Shown here piece after piece: positions 44,339 through 54,045 of a DNA stretch of 64,000 bases. The position numbers and the translations under genes are program-made. Each line of letters begins with the position of its first letter. Positions within the stretch are counted from its first letter, which is position 1. The notes beneath the pieces were generated by a model. It searched no databases. It worked only from the letters and a program-made list of their open reading frames with translations, and was not told the origin of the DNA. Origin of the DNA: Muricomes intestini (GTDB taxonomy: Bacteria; Bacillota; Clostridia; Lachnospirales; Lachnospiraceae); contig NZ_SLZZ01000019.1 of the NCBI RefSeq assembly GCF_004346165.1, positions 1 to 64,000 on the forward strand, written 5' to 3'.

Positions 44339-44370
44339 AAAGAGATACTCCGCCTCCGAAGTATCTCTTT
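44339..44370 (-). terminator. Terminator of the PadR-DUF1700-DUF4097-PspC operon
   Basis: An 11-bp stem (AAAGAGATACT at 44339-44349, complement 44360-44370) is followed on the minus strand by TTTTTTAG. It lies 18 bp past the PspC gene. Confidence 0.8.
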
Positions 44371-44387
44371 AAGCTTCTGTGCTATTT

Positions 44388-44576
44388 CTATTTATCGTCA
44401 GGTATGATAATTGCGGCTATAAAGTAGGCAAGAATACCCGATCCACCTGTGAGTCCCAGGAGGACAAATAGCAGACGCACAATTGTTGCATCTATATTGA
44501 AGTATTCTGCGATTCCTCCGCATACACCGCATATCATGCGGTCTGTCCTTGAACGATATAATTTTTTTGGCTCCAT
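44388..44576 (-). CDS. PspC domain protein
   Basis: The 62-residue protein is a single PspC domain: KKLYRSRTDRMICGVCGGIA, EYFNIDATIVRLLFV, then a membrane helix (about 36-58). PspC domains link to envelope stress. It ends the operon with the DUF4097 and DUF1700 genes, 20 bp away, a common Firmicutes combination. Confidence 0.9.
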   Translation of the reverse strand: MEPKKLYRSRTDRMICGVCGGIAEYFNIDATIVRLLFVLLGLTGGSGILAYFIAAIIIPDDK

Positions 44577-44596
44577 AATGATTCCTCCTTTTTTGA

Positions 44597-45481
44597 TTAA
44601 AGTCCTTCTGTAAATGTAATTTTAACCTGACCAATACCGCAATTGATATCCATAAGCTTTCCGGTACCATTATCAATGCTGCGCTTACTGTCAAATCCCG
44701 TATAAGAGTCATTTCCCACCGTCAATTCACCGATTCCACATTTCAGACGGTAGTCATAATCTCTCTGGTTCCCGCTTAATGCCATCGCCAGTTCTCCTAC
44801 ACCGCATTCCACACTTGCTTCTTTTGTCACGGATCCGCTCAGCGCTCCCTTGCCTGCCCCGCATTCCACATCTAATTGTGCAGTCTCGAACCGCTTCACA
44901 ACAGCCTCTCCGGCGCCTACACTGATATCCAGACTGTCAGCCTTAATGTTTTCTATCTCCAGTATTCCTGCACCAATCTCAAAAGATGCCTCATTTAAAA
45001 TATTTCCTTCAGGCACCTGAATAACCAGATAACCTGTATTATTTCTGGCTGATTTTGGCCACCAATTGCTTTCCCTTGTCTCTATGCTCAGCTCACCTTC
45101 ATCAGCCTCATACTCCAGCCTGCCTTTTAACTTTGGATTCACCTGGCTCACATCTACAGTAACGTCATCTCCTGTATACGGTCTGACAATAACCTCCAGA
45201 TAGGATACGTCTACGCTAAGTTCATGGATTCCTGAAAAGCTTGATACATCCTCTGCACTGCCCTGCACATCCCCATTATCGTCATAATCATAGTCGTCTA
45301 TGTCATCATCCCAGTTGTCCCAATTATGCCAGTATGATGCATATCTGGCCTGATCCACCCCGTAAGCACTTCTCACTGCCGAAAACGTAACTCCCATGGC
45401 CGCCCCAGCAATGCAAAGTAACAATCCGATTCCCACAATGCAGGCACACACGATCCAAAAAATCTTCCATCCTCTTTTCAT
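44597..45481 (-). CDS. DUF4097 beta-helix membrane-anchored protein
   Basis: The 294-residue protein has an N-terminal membrane helix (about 7-30), an Asp/Tyr-rich spacer (about 45-75) and a repetitive beta domain of the DUF4097/DUF4098 kind (HELSVDVSYLEVIVRPYTG, LDISVGAGEAVVKRF, VECGAGKGALSG, VECGVGELAMALSG, KCGIGELTVG). The repeated GAG or GIG turns mark rungs of a solenoid. It is probably extracytoplasmic. The function is unknown. Confidence 0.85.
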   Translation of the reverse strand: MKRGWKIFWIVCACIVGIGLLLCIAGAAMGVTFSAVRSAYGVDQARYASYWHNWDNWDDDIDDYDYDDNGDVQGSAEDVSSFSGIHELSVDVSYLEVIVRPYTGDDVTVDVSQVNPKLKGRLEYEADEGELSIETRESNWWPKSARNNTGYLVIQVPEGNILNEASFEIGAGILEIENIKADSLDISVGAGEAVVKRFETAQLDVECGAGKGALSGSVTKEASVECGVGELAMALSGNQRDYDYRLKCGIGELTVGNDSYTGFDSKRSIDNGTGKLMDINCGIGQVKITFTEGL

Positions 45482-45484
45482 AAC

Positions 45485-46147
45485 TTACGACACCTTCTTT
45501 CTGTAAAACGGCCACCGGCAAATTGCTACAATTCCTCTTATCATCGCCGGATATACCACCATGCACAGCTTCACGGCTGCCACCGTAGCAATCAGCCCCA
45601 GCGCAAATACAACCAGGCCTGATCCGCTTGCAAGAAGTGCCACCGGAAGCGCTGCCAGTAGTTTTGTCAGTCCTGCAATAAAAATAACAAGCCCTACTGC
45701 CATCAGAACTACAGATCCAATTACCAATCCTGCAAACACTCCAAACGCTGCACATACAAGTCCGATAACTATGCCCGCACATCCGACCAATACCGGCCAT
45801 GCAAAAGGAATCGCCGCCAGAACAATTAAGATAATCAATATAATCTTCAATGTTTTGCTTGTTTTTGGAGGAGCTTTGGTAATAAGCTCTCCCTTGCTGC
45901 CGGATTGAGCATAACTATATCCATTCTCAGTGAACTCTCCGCCTTCTCTGTTTCCGTCCCTTAAGTCTGCCTTAATCGTTGCGGCCACCTGCTCAGGGCT
46001 TCCCAGTTCACTGATGACCTGTGCTTCATTCTCCTCTCCGGCATCTTCAAAATAGTCTTCATAATATTGGAGAGCTGCCCGTCTCTCATCTCCTGGAATT
46101 GCCATAAGCAATTGTTCCAGTCTATACATAAATTCTTTTCGATTCAA
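45485..46147 (-). CDS. DUF1700 family membrane protein
   Basis: The 220-residue protein starts with the DUF1700 (HAAS) helical domain, MNRKEFMYRLEQLLMAIPGD and ALQYYEDYFEDAGEENE, followed by four or so membrane helices (about 97-215). Such proteins usually pair with PadR regulators, as here, where the start overlaps the padR stop by 4 bp. They are thought to have a regulatory or anti-sigma-like role at the membrane. Confidence 0.88.
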   Translation of the reverse strand: MNRKEFMYRLEQLLMAIPGDERRAALQYYEDYFEDAGEENEAQVISELGSPEQVAATIKADLRDGNREGGEFTENGYSYAQSGSKGELITKAPPKTSKTLKIILIILIVLAAIPFAWPVLVGCAGIVIGLVCAAFGVFAGLVIGSVVLMAVGLVIFIAGLTKLLAALPVALLASGSGLVVFALGLIATVAAVKLCMVVYPAMIRGIVAICRWPFYRKKVS

Positions 46148-46467
46148 TTTTTAGCACCTCCCTCGAATATCTCATGAATCTTCTTTGAATAACTTTTCCA
46201 CTCGGCCTTATATAAATTTAACTGCGCCATTCCTCTGTCAGTCACTTTATAATATCTCCTGTTCCTTCCGTCAAACTGCCTGTCATATACTTCCAGACAC
46301 TCATCCTTCTGCAGCCGCCTTAGCACAGGATAAAGAGTGGATTCTGATACATCAATGGCTCTGCGCACATCCTGGGTAATTTTATATCCGTAAGTACCTT
46401 CATCCTTCTGTGACACAACTGCAAGAACAATTGCATCCAGCAATGCTGCTCCGGTGTTGAATACCAT
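46144..46467 (-). CDS. PadR-family transcriptional regulator
   Basis: This is a 107-residue winged-helix repressor with DAIVLAVVSQKDEGTYGYKI, VSESTLYPVLRRLQKDECLE and FDGRNRRYYKVTDRGMAQLN, the classic PadR layout. It is the first gene of the envelope module. A perfect 21-bp palindrome between its -35 and -10 boxes suggests that it represses itself and the downstream genes. Confidence 0.93.
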   Translation of the reverse strand: MVFNTGAALLDAIVLAVVSQKDEGTYGYKITQDVRRAIDVSESTLYPVLRRLQKDECLEVYDRQFDGRNRRYYKVTDRGMAQLNLYKAEWKSYSKKIHEIFEGGAKN

Positions 46468-46538
46468 GTTATCACTCCTCCCTTATAATATTATGAGTCA
46501 GTATATATTGCTTATCCATTAATATTATTCAATTTTCT

Positions 46539-46569
46539 ATATTATATGTCATATAATATAATTTGTCAA
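46539..46569 (-). promoter_or_regulatory. Consensus promoter with internal palindromic PadR operator
   Basis: On the minus strand TTGACA (46564-46569) and TATAAT (46541-46546) are exact consensus boxes with a 17-bp spacer. A perfect palindrome, ATATTATATG-T-CATATAATAT (46539-46559), spans the -10 box and spacer. GGGAGG precedes the padR ATG about 75 bp downstream. Confidence 0.85.
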
Positions 46570-46635
46570 CTGTTAATTTTGCATAGTAATTCAGGAGGGC
46601 AGAAATATGGGGTTGTCGGGAAATAGATAATCTCA

Positions 46636-46677
46636 AAGAAGGAGGGTGTGACCGATGCCGGTCACACCCTCCTTCTT
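46636..46677. terminator. Very strong hairpin, possible terminator
   Basis: A perfect 19-bp stem with loop ATGC (arms 46636-46654 and 46659-46677) is built on GAAGGAGGGTGTGACCG. T tracts are weak on both strands. It lies inside the left part of the IS relic, upstream of the transposase fragment, and may shield the element from outside transcription. Confidence 0.55.
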
Positions 46678-46751
46678 AACTTTATCCTAAAAAAGAAGAA
46701 AAGATGGCTAACGACAACCACCTTTTTTCCGTTACATGTTATAATGTAACT

Positions 46752-46913
46752 ATGCAAAAACAAGATTATTATAACGAATTTTTTGAATTAGGGCAACAAA
46801 AAATTAACTTCAGTTTCTTCGAATTGCATTTACCCGATGACGATCCAGTCTATTCCCTGAAAAAAGTGATGGAGGAATTAGATTTTTCAGGCTACCAGAG
46901 CGTCCTTTGCTGA
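46752..46913 (+). pseudogene. IS1182-type transposase, N-terminal fragment
   Basis: A 53-residue frame starts MQKQDYYNEFFELGQQKI and runs through FSFFELHLPDDDPVYSLKKV to MEELDFSGY, then stops. This resembles the N-terminus of IS1182-family (DUF772-type) transposases, normally 450-500 residues long. All catalytic parts are absent. Flanking inverted ends support a deleted element. Confidence 0.7.
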
Positions 46914-47084
46914 AAAGCATGGAACTCTGTAGGATATGCTTGTTTTGGTGTAAGAGCCTTAAAAATCGGTATTAACCGACAGCCCCATATTTCTATCCGG
47001 CGTTTAGCCGAAGCGAGATGAAGCGAAGCGAATCAAGCTTGCCCTCCTGAATTGCTATGCACAGAGCGGAATCGAATCTCCCCT

Positions 47085-50000
47085 TTATACCTGTATTTCC
47101 TCTCCCAGTGTAAAGGAATAGATAATCTTTTCCTTTACCTTTTTCCCTACAAGCTGCTCCAATGCCTGTGCATAATAATCCAGCTGCGCATGATATTTTT
47201 CTTTCAGTTCCATGATTGATTTCACTTTATCTGTTTTATAATCCAATACAACAAGCTCACCGTCCTCCTCAAAGTAGACATCAATGATTCCCTGGACCAA
47301 TACCATCTCTTCACTTTTTTCACTCGGATAAATTTCACCGGCATCTATCCCCAGTACAAAAGGCTGTTCTTTTCTCAGGAGATTCTGTTGCGCTGCCCGG
47401 TGCATGCGCCGTCCTCCGCTGCATTGTAAAAACCCCAAAACATCCCGGATGTCAATACTCTCTGCCATTTCCCGGGAAAGTTTTCCTTCCGCTTCCAAAC
47501 GGACAGCCTCTTCTTCCAGAGACTCCTCATTATATTCCCCAGAAAAATTCAAAAGCTCCAGAAATTTGTGATAAGCGCTTCCCCGTGATGCCCCAGTCAG
47601 CTTTGTCTCTTCACTTAAGAATCTGGGCAGAAGAGGGACTGCCTCTGAATCCTCATACATTACTTCTCCAGGTTCCTCAGATAAAGAGGCGTATTTTTTC
47701 AACTCCGAAACGGTAAACTTCATCTTCTGCTTACCCTCCTGTTCATAAGGGTAAACATATTCCAGCTGCTCTTCCAGTTTACTGTGAAGGGCCCGGTCAT
47801 AAACAGCCCCTGTATTCCAGTGCTCCAGTACATCTCTGGCCAAATCTTCTACCTGGCCTTCCACACTTTCAACTGAAGCTGCATCTGCACTGTCAGCGAC
47901 CCGAACCTGTAGCGGAACCTCTCCGGACAGACTCGGTATGACAGGTAAAAGCCAGTCGAGATAGGAGTGCGCGCCTGCCAGCACATAATAAGGCAGAGGT
48001 GCGCTTTTGTGTCTGACCGACCACATTTTCTGTTCCTGCTGTTTTTCAAGAGCTTTTGCAGCACCTGACAGTGTTCCTGTCATAATCAGTTTTTCTTTCG
48101 CGCGGGTCAGTGCCACGTACAGCACCCTGAGTTCCTCCCCCAGGCTTTCCCTTGTAACTTCCTCTTGAATCACCTTTTTCAGAATCGTAGGAATCTTTGT
48201 CCTTTTTTCCAAATCTATGGCATCAATACCCACACCCCACTTGGGATGAATTACAATACTGCTTCTGATATCCTGGGTATTAAAATGTTTTCCCATGCCA
48301 CACACAAACACAATGGGAAATTCCAGCCCCTTACTTTTATGTATAGTCATAATGCGGACCATATTCGACTGCTCATCCGCAATGTTTGCTTCCCCATAAT
48401 CTACATCATATTTTTTCAGCTGTCCGATATAGCGCACAAAGTTAAAGAGCCCCTTATAGCTTGTACCCTCAAATGCCGATGCCTTTTCAACCAGCATTTC
48501 CACATTTGCCGTCCGCTGGGCTCCTCCCGGCATTGCCGCGATAAAGGTTCCGTATCCTGTATCCTCAATAATATGCCATAAAAGGTCATGGATTGCAGTG
48601 TAGGGAACCATTTCCCGAAAACTACGGAAAGTCTCCAGGAATTCTTTCAAAATACCCTGTAGTTTTCCTTCTCGGATCTCAGCCGCAGCATATTTTTCCA
48701 CAGCCTCGTAAAACGGTACATCCGGATATGCATTTCGAATATCCGCAAGCTGGGCAGCATTCAGTCCCACGAAGGGGGAAGTCAAAACAGCAGTCAGAGG
48801 AAGCTCCTGCATAAAATTGTCCAATATTTTCAGATAGTCCAGAAGAACGCTGACTTCATAAGTCTCAAAATATCCTTCCCTGCTGCCAGCGTAAGCCGGG
48901 ATTCCTTCCTCGGCCAATATGGTAGAAAATATGTCTGCCCAGCCCTTTATGCTTCTAATCAAAATTACCATATCCCTATATTCCGGAGCCCGGTATGTCC
49001 CCGCAGCCTTATCCAGTACGCTTCCATTCTGCAGCAAATCCTTGATGCGGTGTGCCACCGCCCGGGCTTCTCTCTCCCTGGGGCTTTCCTGGCCTCCAAC
49101 GGTGGCTTCCATCTCTCCTTCTTCTGGCTGTTCTGCCGTATCGACAATCAAAAGTTCTGTCTCACAGACAGACTGTCCTGTCTCGTCCAGCAGTGGCTCA
49201 TAGGCTGCCCCCGGAAAAAGCGCTGCCTCTTCATTATAGCGAATCCCGCCCAATTCTTTTCGCATAATGTGTTCAAAAATAAAGTTCACACTGTGCAGCA
49301 CTTCTTCCCTGCTTCGGAAATTCCTGTGCAGATCAATTCGCTGTCTGCCACTCTCTTCCAGGCTGTAGGTGTCATACTTTTCCATAAACAGCTCCGGTCT
49401 GGAAAGGCGGAACCGATAAATACTCTGCTTCACATCTCCGACCATAAAAATGTTATTCTGCCCCTTACTTACCCGGGATACGCTGGTCAAAATTGCTTCC
49501 TGAATCAGGTTGCTGTCCTGATACTCGTCAATCATAACCTCTGTAAACTGTTCCTGATATTCAGATGCCGCCCTCGAAGGAACGAGTCCGTCTTCCCCCT
49601 CCTCTGTCAATATTTGCAGGGCAAACTGCTCCATATCATTGAAGTCAATCATATTCCTGCTCCGTTTCATTTCTGAAAACGCAGTTCCAAAGTCTTTTAC
49701 AATATCCACAAGTACCTGCATCGCGGAGGCGGATTGGGCCATATCCCGGAAAATTTCTTCCGGCTCCTCATAAAAGTACATGGCCGTAATATCCCCCGCC
49801 ATTTTTTTCACTTTTTCACGAAGAGTTTTCACCTGATCCCTTTTGCCGGCATCTACAGTCTCATCTTTCTTCGCGGATAACCGTTTCCATTTGATTTCCC
49901 CCGCCAACCGGTACATATTCTCAAAATTTTCCGCCTTCACCAGACCGGAAAAGATTATTTTATCCGATTCCAGCATGTCCTCATACATATAGGGCCCATC

Positions 50001-50711
50001 CGGCATGCTGCATATCTTAAGCCCTTCATCCAGAATATCCAGAACATCCCCTGCCTTTTGCCTTACCAGCATTTCCACCCGCCGGATACAGTCAGAATCC
50101 CCCCCATCGTCACTGTAGCTTTTTACACAGTCATCCAGCCACATATCCGGCTGTGGATAACTTCGGGAATATTCATAAAGCTGCAGGATAATCTCCTCTA
50201 TTTTCTTATCATTGCGGCCGGTACCAAACTTTTCCACAAACTCCAGAAATCTATCCTCTGACTGCGCATAGCGCTCCTCCAGCAGCTCATCCAGAACATC
50301 CTGTTTGAGCAGTTTCAATTCTCCTTCCTCAGCAGTGCGAAAGCCCGGATCAATATCCAGTATATGGAAATGATCCCGTATTACGGAAAGGCAGAAACTG
50401 TGTATGGTCGTAATCTGTGCACTATGTATCAGGGTCGCCTGACGTTGCAGATGAACATTTCCCGGGTGTTCCTCCAGTGCCTTTTCTACAGCCTCCCGGA
50501 TACGTTCTTTCATTTCCGCCGCTGCCGCCTCTGTAAATGTTACAATCAAAAGATTGTCCACATTGACCAGGTTACTCTCATCTGTCAGCATCCGGATAAT
50601 TCTCTCTACCAGCACTGCCGTCTTTCCGGAACCTGCCGCAGCCGAAACCAGAATATTGCGGTTTCTCAAATTAATAACTTTTTGCTGTTCGTCAGTCCAG
50701 TTCACACCCAT
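47085..50711 (-). CDS. addA: AddA helicase-nuclease subunit
   Basis: This is a 1208-residue UvrD-like 3-prime to 5-prime helicase with a RecB-type nuclease. Walker A is SAAAGSGKTAVLVERI (about 23-38), motif II lies in VMIDEYQDSNLIQE, and motif VI near LYVALTRAKEKLIMTG. The nuclease motif is VVLDYKTDKV near residue 1164. With AddB it resects double-strand breaks until a Chi site. Its start overlaps the end of addB by 20 bp. Confidence 0.97.
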   Translation of the reverse strand: MGVNWTDEQQKVINLRNRNILVSAAAGSGKTAVLVERIIRMLTDESNLVNVDNLLIVTFTEAAAAEMKERIREAVEKALEEHPGNVHLQRQATLIHSAQITTIHSFCLSVIRDHFHILDIDPGFRTAEEGELKLLKQDVLDELLEERYAQSEDRFLEFVEKFGTGRNDKKIEEIILQLYEYSRSYPQPDMWLDDCVKSYSDDGGDSDCIRRVEMLVRQKAGDVLDILDEGLKICSMPDGPYMYEDMLESDKIIFSGLVKAENFENMYRLAGEIKWKRLSAKKDETVDAGKRDQVKTLREKVKKMAGDITAMYFYEEPEEIFRDMAQSASAMQVLVDIVKDFGTAFSEMKRSRNMIDFNDMEQFALQILTEEGEDGLVPSRAASEYQEQFTEVMIDEYQDSNLIQEAILTSVSRVSKGQNNIFMVGDVKQSIYRFRLSRPELFMEKYDTYSLEESGRQRIDLHRNFRSREEVLHSVNFIFEHIMRKELGGIRYNEEAALFPGAAYEPLLDETGQSVCETELLIVDTAEQPEEGEMEATVGGQESPREREARAVAHRIKDLLQNGSVLDKAAGTYRAPEYRDMVILIRSIKGWADIFSTILAEEGIPAYAGSREGYFETYEVSVLLDYLKILDNFMQELPLTAVLTSPFVGLNAAQLADIRNAYPDVPFYEAVEKYAAAEIREGKLQGILKEFLETFRSFREMVPYTAIHDLLWHIIEDTGYGTFIAAMPGGAQRTANVEMLVEKASAFEGTSYKGLFNFVRYIGQLKKYDVDYGEANIADEQSNMVRIMTIHKSKGLEFPIVFVCGMGKHFNTQDIRSSIVIHPKWGVGIDAIDLEKRTKIPTILKKVIQEEVTRESLGEELRVLYVALTRAKEKLIMTGTLSGAAKALEKQQEQKMWSVRHKSAPLPYYVLAGAHSYLDWLLPVIPSLSGEVPLQVRVADSADAASVESVEGQVEDLARDVLEHWNTGAVYDRALHSKLEEQLEYVYPYEQEGKQKMKFTVSELKKYASLSEEPGEVMYEDSEAVPLLPRFLSEETKLTGASRGSAYHKFLELLNFSGEYNEESLEEEAVRLEAEGKLSREMAESIDIRDVLGFLQCSGGRRMHRAAQQNLLRKEQPFVLGIDAGEIYPSEKSEEMVLVQGIIDVYFEEDGELVVLDYKTDKVKSIMELKEKYHAQLDYYAQALEQLVGKKVKEKIIYSFTLGEEIQV

Positions 50712-53700
50712 TGTCCCGCCCCTCCCCTGTCTGCTTCATTTTTTCTACAACTTCCTGCTTTCCAAGCTTTTCCATCCGCTGATATTCACAGCCGTACAGT
50801 CTCGGATCAAACCCACAGATATCTCTATAGGCACAGTAATCGCACCCGGTTTCCAGTCCCAGCTCATGGGGCCGGGCGGATGTCTCCCCGCTCAAAATTC
50901 TTGCCTTTAACTCCTGCTCCTTTTTCTTTGTGTAAGACAGCAGTGCTTCAAATTCTTCCGGCTCCAGCGTCCTGGAATAACGGCTAAGACTCCCGTCCTT
51001 GTTCCTCCCCACAGGGATCAGATTGGAATTTCCTATCAAATCATGCTCTAAATGCCCAATTACTGTATCATCAGAATTCACGAGCCCGTCCAATTTCAGC
51101 TCTTTCAAAATTTTTTTCCTCAGCAGAGTTTCGTTTTTCTCTTTTTCCACAATCGGATCCTTCATCCGGTAATAAAAAATCCCTGCCGGAAGCACCTCCT
51201 GACCCGGATGTTTTTTCTGCTCAATCTCTATCGCGGCATTCAGATACACTGGAAGCTGCATCTGCAGTCCGTGATAAAAGGCAGTAATGTCAAAGCTTTT
51301 AGAACCGGTCTTGTAGTCTGTAACCTTTACATAAATTTTATTTTCATCCGTGCAGGTATCAATCCTATCAATCTTCCCGCTGCCAAACTTCATCTCATAG
51401 CCGCTGGGAATAAAATCTCCTTTTTTCAGCTGCTCGGTGAGAGCCCACACGGAGCGATGGATTAATTTCTTAATGCGTGTAATCATATATTCATTGCGGG
51501 CGGTGCTATAAAGGATGGTATTTCCATAGTCTGTAATGCTTTTTTCCACGCTCTCTTCAATCCACTGTACACGCTGGTCTTCCCCCATCTCTGTCCACGG
51601 TACTCTTTCTGCCTCTGCCTTTCTGGAAAAAAGCTCCATAGACCGATGTGCAATATTTCCCAGATCCATGGCTTCAAACTGATACTGCTCCCTGTCGGAA
51701 AGCCGCAGTCCATAAGTCAGGAAATGTGCATACGCACAGGAAGCAAAGCGCTCCAGCCGGGTCACGCTGAACCGGGATGCATCTCCGTACATCTGCACTG
51801 CCGCTTCTTTTTCCACTCTGTCAGGTTTTCTTTTGAAAAATGCAGCGTCCAGTATTGAACCCGCCTGGTTTTTCTTTACATACCATGTATAAAGTTCCTT
51901 CCACTCTTGGGAAAGCCCCAGCCTCCTGTCCCGAAGTCCCTGTACCAGGTAGTCGGCCGCAGTTTTCTCCGTCAGTTCCCTCTCCTTTAAGTCTTTCGTT
52001 TCTTCGTCTTCAATATGTAGAAGCGGGTATAGCCTTCGGATATCCTGTATCAAATAAGCCGGGCGCAAGGTTTTCCCTTCCGCAGAAACTTTGGAAAAAG
52101 AAAGGAAAAGATACTCTGTGGGTTTCGTCAGGTTCATATATAAATAAAACTTCTGGATGTAAGTTTTTTCTTTTGCCCCAGGTGACAGGCTGATTTTTTG
52201 TTTTGCGAAGTGTTCTCTGTCCCGCTCGGAAAGCAGGCCGCCCTGTCCCAGGCTGCCCGGAAGCAGTGTGTCATTGGCCCCCATGAAAAACAGAGCTTTC
52301 ACGTCCTTTAGACGAGTCCTCTCCACATCACCGACAACAACCTGATCCAGGCTCGGCGGAATCACACCTACCTTTGCCTCCTCCAGCCCTGCATCAAGCA
52401 GCTCACAGTACTCTTTTAAAGAAATCCTCTCGTCACCCAGAAGCTCCACAAATTTGTCAAACAGCTCTATCGTAATTCTGTACACCTGCGCATATTCTTT
52501 TGCCAGAGCCAGCTCTCCCTGCTCCTGGAAATGATTTTCCATCTCCTTTAGACGTGTCTGCATCTGGTGGCGCGCCAAAAAATCATAGACTGCAGCTGTG
52601 ACTTCACCTACCGTCTTATTCCTTTGTTTTAGAACCATCACCAGAGAATCTATTTGCTCCACAAACCGGTTCCTCAGCCCATTTAAGACAGCCAGTGTTT
52701 TTTCATCCATGCCGGATGTGTGCCTTACCCATACCGAATTCCATTTGTTGTAGCCTCTTATGCCAAGTGCCAGTACATAATTCTCCATCATATCCACTTC
52801 TCTGCGGCCAAATCCGGTCATGCCGGTGCGCAGAAACCTAAATACACTTTCATAGGAAAAATTCTGCTCCACCATAGCAAGAAGGCTCCGCAGATACTCG
52901 ACAAAAGCATTGAGGAGAATACTCTTTTTATGATCCATAAACACTGGAATTCCATAGGCCTCACATGCCTTTTCCATATGCACCGCATAAGTGTTCAAGT
53001 CGCCTGCAATCACCGCAATGTCACGGTAGCGGTAACCATTTTCCCGGACCAGGCGCCGGATCTGGGAGGCCACATACTCTGCTTCTCTTTTCGGGCTTCC
53101 CGCCGCGTGCATTGTCAGGGCATCCTGCTCCTTCTCATACTGCTTCTTCGAATATCTAAACAACTCAGATTCGAGAAACCCCAGAGCCTCATTATACCTG
53201 AAACGATACACCGGCCTGTTGTACAGACGAACATCATCGTCTATCGCAACTTGGTGCTCCCCGGCAATCTTGACCAGGCCTGTAACCATTTGTTTACTTA
53301 GAGCGAATAACTGGTAGGGGTGACGGTACACGTAAGGGTCTTCCCTTTTGTCCATCTCCACAGTCACGACCACCTGCTCACAGGTCTCCAGCAATTCCCC
53401 GAGAAGCTTATTCTGAACCGGTGTAAATCCAGTAAATCCATCGAGTACCACCACGCTCTTCTGCAGAAGGGCAGACCTTTTCACTACCCCGCTCAGCACA
53501 TCCAGTAATTCCTCCTTTGTAATGTATCTGTCGGCAAGGAATTTTTCAAAGCCATTGTAAACTTTGCGTATATCCTGAAGTTTATAATATAGGTAACTAT
53601 CCGGTATCAGTCCCTCCATGAACTCGTCCAAATCCCCAGGCCCAATTCCATATTGAGTAAACTCCGAGATGACAGACTTCACCTCGCTGATATACCCCTG

Positions 53701-54045
53701 CTTTTTGAGATTTCCACGCAAAACCCGCAGTTCTTCCCCATAGCTCCCCGCAATCTTCCGCAGAATCAAGTTTTTACCCTCGTCGTCCAGAACCTGTTTC
53801 GTGTCCCCTCCAATCTCCTCAAAAACACGGTGAGCAAGTCTGCCGAAACTCAAAACATCAATATTCATAATCCCATGTCTGGGATGCATCATACACAAAT
53901 CCTTCTGGGTCTGCATCGTAAACTGCTCCGGCACAAGCACAAGATAATTCATATCCGGTCTTTTCATAGACTCCTCAATAACCGTTTGATATAAATAGTA
54001 AGACTTTCCTGCACCGGAATTTCCAAAGACAAACTGTAAAGACAT
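50692..54045 (-). CDS. addB: AddB helicase-nuclease subunit
   Basis: This is a 1117-residue partner of AddA. It begins LQFVFGNSGAGKSYYLYQTV (Walker A at 8-15) and has a RecB-type nuclease domain at the C-terminus with VTDYKTGSKSFD. Four Cys for the [4Fe-4S] cluster are visible: one in RFASCAYAHFL (about 775) and three in TGCDYCAYRDICGF near the end. AGGAGG lies just before the ATG. It is the first gene of the addBA pair. Confidence 0.97.
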   Translation of the reverse strand: MSLQFVFGNSGAGKSYYLYQTVIEESMKRPDMNYLVLVPEQFTMQTQKDLCMMHPRHGIMNIDVLSFGRLAHRVFEEIGGDTKQVLDDEGKNLILRKIAGSYGEELRVLRGNLKKQGYISEVKSVISEFTQYGIGPGDLDEFMEGLIPDSYLYYKLQDIRKVYNGFEKFLADRYITKEELLDVLSGVVKRSALLQKSVVVLDGFTGFTPVQNKLLGELLETCEQVVVTVEMDKREDPYVYRHPYQLFALSKQMVTGLVKIAGEHQVAIDDDVRLYNRPVYRFRYNEALGFLESELFRYSKKQYEKEQDALTMHAAGSPKREAEYVASQIRRLVRENGYRYRDIAVIAGDLNTYAVHMEKACEAYGIPVFMDHKKSILLNAFVEYLRSLLAMVEQNFSYESVFRFLRTGMTGFGRREVDMMENYVLALGIRGYNKWNSVWVRHTSGMDEKTLAVLNGLRNRFVEQIDSLVMVLKQRNKTVGEVTAAVYDFLARHQMQTRLKEMENHFQEQGELALAKEYAQVYRITIELFDKFVELLGDERISLKEYCELLDAGLEEAKVGVIPPSLDQVVVGDVERTRLKDVKALFFMGANDTLLPGSLGQGGLLSERDREHFAKQKISLSPGAKEKTYIQKFYLYMNLTKPTEYLFLSFSKVSAEGKTLRPAYLIQDIRRLYPLLHIEDEETKDLKERELTEKTAADYLVQGLRDRRLGLSQEWKELYTWYVKKNQAGSILDAAFFKRKPDRVEKEAAVQMYGDASRFSVTRLERFASCAYAHFLTYGLRLSDREQYQFEAMDLGNIAHRSMELFSRKAEAERVPWTEMGEDQRVQWIEESVEKSITDYGNTILYSTARNEYMITRIKKLIHRSVWALTEQLKKGDFIPSGYEMKFGSGKIDRIDTCTDENKIYVKVTDYKTGSKSFDITAFYHGLQMQLPVYLNAAIEIEQKKHPGQEVLPAGIFYYRMKDPIVEKEKNETLLRKKILKELKLDGLVNSDDTVIGHLEHDLIGNSNLIPVGRNKDGSLSRYSRTLEPEEFEALLSYTKKKEQELKARILSGETSARPHELGLETGCDYCAYRDICGFDPRLYGCEYQRMEKLGKQEVVEKMKQTGEGRDNGCELD

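Larger units (their letters stand above)
46581..47060. mobile_element. Decayed IS1182-family element nested in an inverted repeat
   Basis: Ends GGGGTTGTCGG (46609-46619) and, inverted, GGGGCTGTCGG (46976-46986) enclose 378 bp with a transposase N-terminal fragment. Outside them the repeat continues as AGAAATAT / ATATTTCT. Further out, the arms GCATAGTAATTCAGGAGGGC (46581-46600) and its near complement (47041-47060) form a second inverted pair. The right side has about 50 extra bases (46991-47040). Insertion into a palindrome fits some IS1182-like elements. Confidence 0.65.

Noticed and set aside
49050-49676. Long plus-strand open frame (208 codons) opposite addA
   Set aside because: The addA frame on the other strand is a clear, complete match; this frame has no recognisable motifs.
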